From Salegentibacter agarivorans (lineage in GTDB: Bacteria > Bacteroidota > Bacteroidia > Flavobacteriales > Flavobacteriaceae), in the NCBI RefSeq assembly GCF_900113135.1, contig NZ_FOOH01000030.1, forward strand, positions 1-50,626: DNA of 50,626 nt, given 5' to 3'. A program made the translations under genes and the position numbers. Below are positions 24,340-31,299 of this stretch, piece after piece (the stretch's first letter is position 1; the number at the start of each line of letters is the position of its first letter). The notes beneath the pieces were generated by a model. That model made no database searches. It worked only from the letters and a program-made list of their open reading frames with translations, and was not told the origin of the DNA.

Positions 24340-25689
24340 ATGAGGACAAAGTCGATAAAGAAGAACCGTATTAATGTAGTAACCCTTGGTTGCAGCAAGA
24401 ATGTGTATGATAGTGAGGTGTTGATGGGGCAGCTTAAGGGCAACAATAAAGACGTGGTGCACGAGCAGGACGGCAATATTGTGGTGATTAATACCTGCGG
24501 ATTTATAGACAATGCCAAAGAAGAATCGGTGAATACCATCCTGGAGTTTGTAGAACAAAAACAACAGGGAGAGGTAGATAAAGTTTTTGTAACCGGTTGT
24601 TTAAGCGAGCGTTACAAGCCAGATCTTCAAAAAGAAATCCCTGATGTAGACCAGTATTTTGGAACTACAGAACTTCCCGGCTTATTAAAAGCGCTGGAAG
24701 CCGATTATAAACACGAATTGCTTGGGGAGCGTCTAACCACAACACCTAAGAATTACGCTTATCTTAAAATTGCCGAAGGTTGTGACAGGCCCTGTTCTTT
24801 TTGTGCGATTCCACTAATGCGCGGTGGCCATAAATCGACTCCAATTGAAGACCTGGTTACAGAAGCGAAGAATCTTGCGGCAAATGGCGTAAAAGAATTA
24901 ATACTTATCGCACAAGATCTAACCTATTACGGGCTTGATCTTTATAAGAAAAGAAATTTAGCCGAATTGCTTGAAAACCTGGCTAAGGTTGAAGGCATTG
25001 AGTGGATTCGTTTGCACTATGCATTCCCAACCGGTTTCCCAATGGATGTGCTGGATGTGATGAAGCGTGAGCCTAAGATATGTAATTATATAGATATTCC
25101 GTTGCAGCATATCAATACTGATTTGTTGAAATCTATGCGGCGCGGAACTACGAGCGAAAAAACTACAAAACTGCTAAAAGATTTCAGGAAGTATGTACCT
25201 GAAATGGCCATTAGAACCACACTTATTGTAGGTTATCCGGGAGAAACCCAGGAGCAGTTTGAGGAAATGAGAGATTGGGTAGAGGAGATGCGTTTTGAGC
25301 GTTTAGGCTGCTTTACTTATTCTCACGAAGAAAACACACACGCCTATAATTTGGAAGACGATGTGCCACAAGAGGTAAAACAAGATCGTGCCAACCAGAT
25401 TATGGAAATACAGAGCCAGATTTCCTGGGAATTAAATCAGCAAAAAATTGGTCAGATCTTTAAAGTGGTGATCGATAGAAAAGAAGGAAACTACTTTGTA
25501 GGTAGAACCGAGTTTGATTCACCGGATGTGGATAACGAAGTTTTAATCGATGCCACTTCCGTTTACTTAAAAACCGGGGAATTCTACGAAGTAAAAGTGA
25601 CCGATGCCGCTGATTTCGATCTATATGCGGAACCAATTCACGCAGCTCCAAAACCACAAAGAAAGGAATTGAAAGTAAAGAGCGTTTAA
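24340..25689 (+). CDS. rimO: Ribosomal protein S12 methylthiotransferase RimO
   Basis: RimO adds a methylthio group to the conserved Asp of ribosomal protein S12 using two [4Fe-4S] clusters. The 449 residues show the UPF0004 N-domain cysteines (C18 in TLGCSKNVYDSE, C53 in NTCGFID, C87 in TGCLSERY), the radical-SAM triad C148/C152/C155 in EGCDRPCSFC, and a C-terminal TRAM domain (about 375-440). NVYDSE after the first cysteine separates RimO from the tRNA enzyme MiaB. The length is normal. It is a single-gene unit. Confidence 0.94.
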   Translation: MRTKSIKKNRINVVTLGCSKNVYDSEVLMGQLKGNNKDVVHEQDGNIVVINTCGFIDNAKEESVNTILEFVEQKQQGEVDKVFVTGCLSERYKPDLQKEIPDVDQYFGTTELPGLLKALEADYKHELLGERLTTTPKNYAYLKIAEGCDRPCSFCAIPLMRGGHKSTPIEDLVTEAKNLAANGVKELILIAQDLTYYGLDLYKKRNLAELLENLAKVEGIEWIRLHYAFPTGFPMDVLDVMKREPKICNYIDIPLQHINTDLLKSMRRGTTSEKTTKLLKDFRKYVPEMAIRTTLIVGYPGETQEQFEEMRDWVEEMRFERLGCFTYSHEENTHAYNLEDDVPQEVKQDRANQIMEIQSQISWELNQQKIGQIFKVVIDRKEGNYFVGRTEFDSPDVDNEVLIDATSVYLKTGEFYEVKVTDAADFDLYAEPIHAAPKPQRKELKVKSV

Positions 25690-25764
25690 AATCTCCTGGC
25701 TTTAGTTTCCGTTTGGGTGAAAAGCTTAGTCATTTTAAGGGAGAAATCTACCGCTTTGAATTTA

Positions 25765-27075
25765 TTAAATTCCAAAAGGATAGGTTTCTGGTGTTAATTC
25801 ATTTTGTGGTTGCAATTTTAAAGGGTGCAGTGCCGTGGTTTTATCAATATGGATAAATGCATCATAACGAGCCGATATTCTTGACGGAACATAATTGCCA
25901 CGCTCCCTTTCCGGGTGGTAAACTACCCCAATCGCACGGTGTTTTATCTTTTCAGAAAAAGCATCATTTAATTCCTGATCTTCATCAAAAATCATAAGTT
26001 TATTTTCCGCCCCGCTTTTATGTAATCTATATTCCAAACTGTTTGGGATTGCTTCTGGAACTTTCATTTTTTGCATGGGTGCACCCCAGTTTCTACCGGC
26101 CATAACAGATCCTGAATAAGAACCAAAACCAACCAGTACCACACCTTCTTTGCTGTGCTGTTCCCTTACTAATTGGCCAACATTTACCAAACCGCTTGCG
26201 GCCATATCTGTAGCCCTTGCATCTCCAATATGAGTGTTATGCTCCCAGATAATCACTTTAGCCCCATCAGGGTGATGATCCATAAGTCGGTTTAATGTTT
26301 CAACCATATGCCGATCGCGAACATTCCAGGAATCGTCACCAAACCCGGCCATAGCTTTATAATATTTTTCAGCGTTTGCCATAACCAAAGCATTTAGCTC
26401 GGCATTTAAACCTGCTTCTTCTGCGCCGTCATAACTATGCGCTTTTTCTCTCACTTGTTTTAGCAATTGTACCACCTCATTTTTACAATCTCCTTTTGAA
26501 GTAGAGAAAACAGAAGCATAAGAATCTTTTGCTTTAAAAGGTTCAAAACAATTAAGAGCATCTTTTGCTAATTCAGCCGTTTCCGGGTCTTCTTGCTGGA
26601 GATAATTAACTATAGAATTCATAGATTCCCAGAGGCTATAGACATCAAGACCATAAAATCCAATTTTTTCTTCCTGCTTTCTCTTCAAATTAAAATCTTT
26701 TAACCAGGTTGCAAAAGCGGCAATTTCCCAATTTGCCCACATCCAGGTAGGCCAGCGATTGAATTCTTTTAATACCTCCTGAATATTTTCTCCTGAATTC
26801 TTATAAGATTTAATCCATTTATTGATCTTATAACAATCTGGCCAGTCTCCTTCAACCGCTATAAAAGAGAATCCTTTTTCTTTTATAAGACGTTTTGATA
26901 TTTGTGCTCTCCAGGTATAATATTCGTGGGTTCCATGACTGGCTTCCCCCAGAAGTACATATTTTGCATCTCCTATTTTTTCCAGTAAAGGATCTAAATC
27001 GGCAGAATTTTCCAGCCGGTGATAAAATTTTTCAATTTCAGGCTTTTGAATTTTATCTGAAGACAAACTTAGCAT
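25765..27075 (-). CDS. Erythromycin-esterase family protein
   Basis: The 436-residue protein has the family motifs: Glu44, His47 and His50 in LLGEASHGTHEYY, VEGDWPDCY (about 75-85), and WEHNTHIGDARATDM (about 280). EreA-type members open macrolide lactones, but most proteins with this domain in environmental bacteria have unknown substrates, so I do not call it a resistance gene. There is no signal peptide, so it is cytoplasmic. The gene stands alone. Confidence 0.8.
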   Translation of the reverse strand: MLSLSSDKIQKPEIEKFYHRLENSADLDPLLEKIGDAKYVLLGEASHGTHEYYTWRAQISKRLIKEKGFSFIAVEGDWPDCYKINKWIKSYKNSGENIQEVLKEFNRWPTWMWANWEIAAFATWLKDFNLKRKQEEKIGFYGLDVYSLWESMNSIVNYLQQEDPETAELAKDALNCFEPFKAKDSYASVFSTSKGDCKNEVVQLLKQVREKAHSYDGAEEAGLNAELNALVMANAEKYYKAMAGFGDDSWNVRDRHMVETLNRLMDHHPDGAKVIIWEHNTHIGDARATDMAASGLVNVGQLVREQHSKEGVVLVGFGSYSGSVMAGRNWGAPMQKMKVPEAIPNSLEYRLHKSGAENKLMIFDEDQELNDAFSEKIKHRAIGVVYHPERERGNYVPSRISARYDAFIHIDKTTALHPLKLQPQNELTPETYPFGI

Positions 27076-27186
27076 ATTAGGTTAATAGTCTTAAGATAAG
27101 CATTTATGCAGAAAACAGGATTTTGGGAGATTATAAAAAAAGTATAAAATCCTTCAGATTAAGAGGAGAAGTTATTGATAAGAATT

Positions 27187-27891
27187 TCAGGATTTGGAGT
27201 TGCTGTTCCTCTTCCTTTTTTTATAATCCAGTAATATATAAATAAGATAGGCAACCAATCCTATTCCACCTATCCAGTAGAGCCCGTCTTTTAATTTAGA
27301 AGGGTCTTCAGCAAAATAAGCGATGGCTATAGTTAAAGGCACCATTCCGCAGAGGGTGGCATAAATAAACTTTTTTAAATCCATTCCCAGCATACCCGCG
27401 ATAAAACTGATAGAATCGTTAGATAAAAAGGGGGAAATCCTGAATAGAATTACCGATCCAAATCCATAATTTCCAATCCAGAAATCCATTTTCTTCAAAT
27501 TATCCTCCCCAAATATTTTAGTAAGAAATACACCTTTTAATTTTTCGCCAATAAAATATCCAATATAGGAAGCAAGTACCACACCCGTTAATGAAATAAG
27601 GCTTCCCCACCAAACACCGTAAGCCATAACCGCCACGATTATGGGAATCCAGGAAGGAAAAATAATTAAGAACATTTGAAGAATAATAAACAGAATAATA
27701 GCTACCGGCCCCCAAACGCCAAAATCCTTGAAATATGCCCGGGTTATTTCTGTATTACCGTTGGTTAAAACCCTTACAGTGGTATCTACAAAGTCTTTGA
27801 AACCTGGGAGTGTAAAGTAAGCTGTTAGTAATAAAAGTAATATTACCCCCGAAAGAATAAAAGAAGAATATTTGGAAGCTGAATTCTTCAA
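27187..27891 (-). CDS. TVP38/TMEM64-type (VTT domain) membrane protein, TTG start
   Basis: The 234-residue inner-membrane protein has about six hydrophobic segments. The VTT core runs from about 65 to 190, with FPSWIPIIVAVMAYGVWWG, GYFIGEKLKG and FRISPFLSNDSISFIAGMLG. The family is related to DedA and is thought to move lipids; its role in bacteria is uncertain. The frame begins with TTG at 27891, because an in-frame TAA lies two codons upstream and no ATG occurs before the first helix. A basic C-terminal tail ends the protein. Confidence 0.78.
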   Translation of the reverse strand: MKNSASKYSSFILSGVILLLLLTAYFTLPGFKDFVDTTVRVLTNGNTEITRAYFKDFGVWGPVAIILFIILQMFLIIFPSWIPIIVAVMAYGVWWGSLISLTGVVLASYIGYFIGEKLKGVFLTKIFGEDNLKKMDFWIGNYGFGSVILFRISPFLSNDSISFIAGMLGMDLKKFIYATLCGMVPLTIAIAYFAEDPSKLKDGLYWIGGIGLVAYLIYILLDYKKRKRNSNSKS

Positions 27892-27998
27892 ACCTTATAT
27901 AATTTTAAATAGAAATAAAAAGTTACAAAATTATATAAGATTGATTTTAAACTTAATAGCTTTTAAAGTAGAAATTCCCCTCCTTTTGGCTCTCTGTT

Positions 27999-28673
27999 TT
28001 AATTATACTGATAGAAAATTCCCTGCGGAAATGGCGTCCATAAACAGGCTTTAAGTCCGGAGGCTTTTAATGCAGAATTCGTCCAGGTATTACAGGTTTT
28101 AAAAAGGTGGAAAGAAGTTTCAGCTAAATAGAACGCATCATCCTGATAATAGTGTAAACCTGAAACAGGTTGAATTTCTCCCTTATTTTCAGCGTTTACA
28201 GTTTCTAAAATATAGTCAGTTAGCTTTTTATATTGATCTTTTGAAACTGAAATTTTAACCAGGTTTTCTGAAACTGGTACTTTTTGATAAAATTGCGTGT
28301 GTAATGCACTTTGTGATCTTAGAAAAAGCGCTTTAAAAGCAACATTGAGTTTTATATCTTCCCACTGCGGGGTATTTCGGTAAAAATTAAGATCACCCCA
28401 ACCAAACCCTATAAATTCAGAATTCTGCGGATTTGATAGGGTGTGCTTAGGTCTAAATATGCTATCCCAATTGATGATTTTAGAATGTACCGGAAGCAAA
28501 ATATCGGTATGCATATCCTGTTTATAGAGGTAGATATCAATATTTGCGTTTTTAGTTTCAAATTTAGAATTTACGGGAATTAACGAACCAATTAATGCCA
28601 TCACCTGATAAACTATAACGGGAGATAAAAGGATCAAAAGGAATTTGAAGAAGTAGCGTAAAGCTTGTTTCAT
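27999..28673 (-). CDS. DUF2459/TIGR02117-type membrane-anchored protein
   Basis: The 224 residues open with a hydrophobic anchor (about 9-28) and continue with MHTDILLPV, FIGFGWGDLNFYRNTP and a late TCNTWTNSALKASGL. I recognise the DUF2459 family (TIGR02117), with conserved His, Gly-Trp-Gly-Asp and Cys-Asn-Thr-Trp patterns. These resemble a cysteine-hydrolase triad of NlpC/P60-like enzymes; that idea is inference. The role is unknown. Most of the protein should face the periplasm. Confidence 0.72.
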   Translation of the reverse strand: MKQALRYFFKFLLILLSPVIVYQVMALIGSLIPVNSKFETKNANIDIYLYKQDMHTDILLPVHSKIINWDSIFRPKHTLSNPQNSEFIGFGWGDLNFYRNTPQWEDIKLNVAFKALFLRSQSALHTQFYQKVPVSENLVKISVSKDQYKKLTDYILETVNAENKGEIQPVSGLHYYQDDAFYLAETSFHLFKTCNTWTNSALKASGLKACLWTPFPQGIFYQYN

Positions 28674-28764
28674 TCTTTTAAGATATTGAATTTCGTTCAG
28701 TTTATCATATTTCTAGTTTGATAAGAATAAAACGTAAATAGGTCATTTTTTATAAAATTAATCA

Positions 28765-28837
28765 TCATTACGAACGGAGTGAAGTAATCTGTCAAATTCT
28801 ATTAATGGTCTACAGATTGCTTAGTACCTCAGAATGA
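28765..28837. repeat. Intergenic inverted repeat, family C
   Basis: TCATTACGAACGGAGTGAAG-TAATCTG at the left pairs with CAGATTGCTTAGTACCTCAG-AATGA at the right, with a 20-base centre. The type (CATTACGAACGAAG...AATCT) is common in Flavobacteriaceae from memory. This is the only copy found here. It fills part of the 28674-28958 gap, where I see nothing else except TATCTTTC at 28932. Confidence 0.6.
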
Positions 28838-28958
28838 CAAAGATTATATCATGGAAAATTCAGCTTTTGTTTTTGTTATGGATTTGAAAGTCATCATTAT
28901 TTTATTCAGTTTAAATTTTTAAAATAATTATTATCTTTCCTGTAATATTCTAAAACTT

Positions 28959-29372
28959 ATGCCACAAATTTCTAAAAAAGTCACTTTTTTCCGAAGAAAC
29001 TATTTCTTCATTATGGGAGGAATTTGGGGATTAATGGGAGTTTTAATGATTATTTTTCAGGTCATGGACGTTATGGCTTATGGTTACACGCTTATCGGAC
29101 TCATTTATGCCGTTGTAGGATATTTGAAAAGAGATCTGGCATTAGAATTTATAAGCTGGGATGATGAAAAAATAGAAATTAGTGAGTGGCAGCAAAGCAC
29201 ACGATCTTATAAATGGGAGAATATTGACGGAATTAATGTTTCAGCAACTAATCTAACTATTAAATCGGGACCGGTTGATGGTACTATGGTGGAGCTTAAA
29301 GCTTATACCGAAACCGATATTGAAAAACTAAAAACCGAATTGATTCCCGCGCAAACTTTAGCGACTGCCTGA
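28959..29372 (+). CDS. Two-helix membrane protein with a PH-like soluble part (first of tandem pair)
   Basis: The 137-residue protein has a basic start, two hydrophobic segments (about 15-35 and 40-57) and a soluble part with ISWDDEKIEISEWQQSTRSYKW, where the strand pattern resembles bacterial PH-like domains. The next gene codes for a related protein of the same length (SFF-or-TFF start, xxWDDEKx in both, MVELK in both). Stop and start overlap (TGATG at 29370-29374). The function is unknown. Confidence 0.65.
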   Translation: MPQISKKVTFFRRNYFFIMGGIWGLMGVLMIIFQVMDVMAYGYTLIGLIYAVVGYLKRDLALEFISWDDEKIEISEWQQSTRSYKWENIDGINVSATNLTIKSGPVDGTMVELKAYTETDIEKLKTELIPAQTLATA

Positions 29373-29785
29373 TGCAAAAAATAGTAAAACATACCAGCTT
29401 TTTTAAGAAGAATCTATACTTTATTCTCGCGGTTTTCTGGCTTCTTTTGGGCCTGGCAAACTATATTTTTGTTGAGGGAAGTGTAGCGATTTTAATATCT
29501 TCCCTGTATTTAGTTTCCGGTTTACTGTATTCCTGGCTCGCGTATAAACAAAAAGATAGAAATACAGAATATATTGCCTGGGACGATGAAAAATTGATTC
29601 TAGCGAGGTTACATCAAAAACCTAAAACTTATAAATTTGGCCCGGAATTAAATATTCACGTAAGCAATTACCACTTGATTATTAAAGCTCCAAAAGCTAA
29701 AGGAGATATGGTTGAATTAAAAGGATTTTTAGAAGAGGACTTAGATTTACTGCGGGAAAAATTTGGGAAGCAGATTATGGCCTAA
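29372..29785 (+). CDS. Two-helix membrane protein with a PH-like soluble part (second of tandem pair)
   Basis: It is 137 residues long, the same length as the gene before it and clearly similar in layout: TSFFKKNLYFIL, two hydrophobic segments, AWDDEKLILARLHQKPKTYKF, and DMVELKGFLEEDLDLLREKF. The pair arose by tandem duplication and has since diverged. The start overlaps the previous stop. Its last 4 bases overlap the convergent lipoprotein gene. Confidence 0.65.
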   Translation: MQKIVKHTSFFKKNLYFILAVFWLLLGLANYIFVEGSVAILISSLYLVSGLLYSWLAYKQKDRNTEYIAWDDEKLILARLHQKPKTYKFGPELNIHVSNYHLIIKAPKAKGDMVELKGFLEEDLDLLREKFGKQIMA

Positions 29786-30216
29786 TCTCTAATTTTTGAA
29801 ACCAGTTTAAAATCAATACTATCAGCTTTATTTAATTTATATTGAAAAATAGCTTCTCCGGCTATATGCCCATCTTCGTAAGCGGCCCAAATAAAACGCT
29901 GATTCAAAATTTCAGTATCTATAAAACGCATCGTTCCGCCTAAAACAGATTCTTTAGGAATAAGTTGAGCATTTCGTTCTAAAGAGGTTACAATAAAAGT
30001 TTCAGGGTTTTGCATCGTATCAAAGTCTTCAGTAAAAACTATAGGATTCCGACTTTTCAATAATCTTAATTCTTTTTCCAGCGAATCATTTTCAATCTTT
30101 AAATCGTTAAGATCGGCTTCAAGATTATCTATTCGCAATTTTGTTTTTTCCTTTTCCGCTTCGTTAGTGCAACTAAGTAATAATACTATTGCTGGGAGTA
30201 AAAATATCTTTTTCAT
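29782..30216 (-). CDS. Small lipoprotein with coiled-coil segment
   Basis: The lipobox LLSC places the acylated cysteine at about residue 16. A heptad-like stretch follows (about 21-55, KLRIDNLEADLNDLKIENDS and on), then a compact domain to residue 144 with FIWAAYEDGHIAGEAIFQY. I do not recognise a family. The residue after the cysteine is Thr, and no acidic export signal follows, so a periplasm-facing anchor is expected. It has its own clear promoter. Confidence 0.65.
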   Translation of the reverse strand: MKKIFLLPAIVLLLSCTNEAEKEKTKLRIDNLEADLNDLKIENDSLEKELRLLKSRNPIVFTEDFDTMQNPETFIVTSLERNAQLIPKESVLGGTMRFIDTEILNQRFIWAAYEDGHIAGEAIFQYKLNKADSIDFKLVSKIRD

Positions 30217-30220
30217 AAGT

Positions 30221-30249
30221 CAAAATTAATAGAATTAATCTCTGGCAAA
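30221..30249 (-). promoter_or_regulatory. Bacteroidota promoter, predicted leaderless
   Basis: On the minus strand TTTG (30246-30249), a 17-base spacer and TAATTTTG (30221-30228) match the consensus. Four bases separate the -7 box from the ATG at 30216, the same layout as at 5958-5994. Confidence 0.75.
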
Positions 30250-30336
30250 TGAAAAGAAATTCATAAAAAATAAAGGATTTTCAGATTGTTATATTAGGAT
30301 TTAAACCTCAGTTAATAAAATAAGTCCAGTCTTTAT

Positions 30337-31299
30337 TTATAATTCCTGCATTACTAAATAAGTAGTATAAGCAAGGTAGGCCACTAATAGAATTAAAGCT
30401 TCCCAGCGATCCAGTCTTCTTCTCTTACCGGTAAACATAGCTAAAAGTAGAAATAATGTTCCGCCGGCCAGGATATAAAGGTCCTGGTTGAAATTTAAAT
30501 TGAAATTAATTGGATTTATAATTGATGCTGCAGATAGAATAAGGAAAATATTAAAGATGTTAGAACCAATAATATTACCCACAGCAATGTCGGCATTCTT
30601 TTTGGCCGCGGCTACCACAGACGTGGCCAGCTCTGGCAGGGAAGTTCCCGCAGCCACGACAGTAAGACCAATAATTTTTTGACTAATTCCCATACTTTCG
30701 GCAATTTCTATTGCATTATTAACTACCAGTTGGCCACCTAAAACCAGACCCGCGAGGCCCCCAATAATAAAAATGGTAGTTTTTAAGGGAGACAGAAGTT
30801 TGATGTTATCTTCTTCTACCACATCGTCATTTTTGAGTTGTTTATATACATAAAATAGAAATGCCAAGAAACAAAATAGTAAAATAAACCCGTCTAAAGT
30901 ACTTAGTATACTGGGGTGGTCGGGAGAAATAACCTGATCGTTTACCATCATAAAAAGAATTACTACCGCTATAAGTGAAATAGGAATTTCCTTCCACGCA
31001 GTACTGGATTGCACTGCCAGCGGAGTGATAAGTCCTGTAATCCCCAGGATAATAAACAGGTTGAAATTATTACTACCTATCACATTTCCAAAAACGATAT
31101 CTGAATACCCATCGGCCGCGGCAAAGGTGTTCACCACCAACTCTGGTGCAGAAGTTCCAAAAGCTACAATGGTTAAACCAATAGCAAGGTTAGAAATATT
31201 AAATTTTTTGGCCAGGGCAGAAGCACCTTCAACCATATAGTTGGCTCCAAAAATTAGGACTATCAGTCCTAAAACAAGTAAAATTGCAGGTAATATCAT
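30337..31299 (-). CDS. Calcium/sodium antiporter (CaCA family, YrbG-like)
   Basis: The 320-residue inner-membrane protein has ten or so helices and the two inverted alpha-repeats of cation/Ca2+ exchangers: FGTSAPELVVNTFAA with GNVIGSNNFN in the first half, and AGTSLPELATSVVAA with GNIIGSNIFN in the second. It exchanges Ca2+ for Na+ (or H+). Its start codon overlaps the stop of the M16 peptidase gene (TAATG), so the two are translated together. Confidence 0.9.
   Translation of the reverse strand: MILPAILLVLGLIVLIFGANYMVEGASALAKKFNISNLAIGLTIVAFGTSAPELVVNTFAAADGYSDIVFGNVIGSNNFNLFIILGITGLITPLAVQSSTAWKEIPISLIAVVILFMMVNDQVISPDHPSILSTLDGFILLFCFLAFLFYVYKQLKNDDVVEEDNIKLLSPLKTTIFIIGGLAGLVLGGQLVVNNAIEIAESMGISQKIIGLTVVAAGTSLPELATSVVAAAKKNADIAVGNIIGSNIFNIFLILSAASIINPINFNLNFNQDLYILAGGTLFLLLAMFTGKRRRLDRWEALILLVAYLAYTTYLVMQEL

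Noticed and set aside
25765-27075. Macrolide resistance gene
   Set aside because: The protein has the erythromycin-esterase fold motifs, but the family is broad in environmental bacteria and nothing else in the region suggests resistance.
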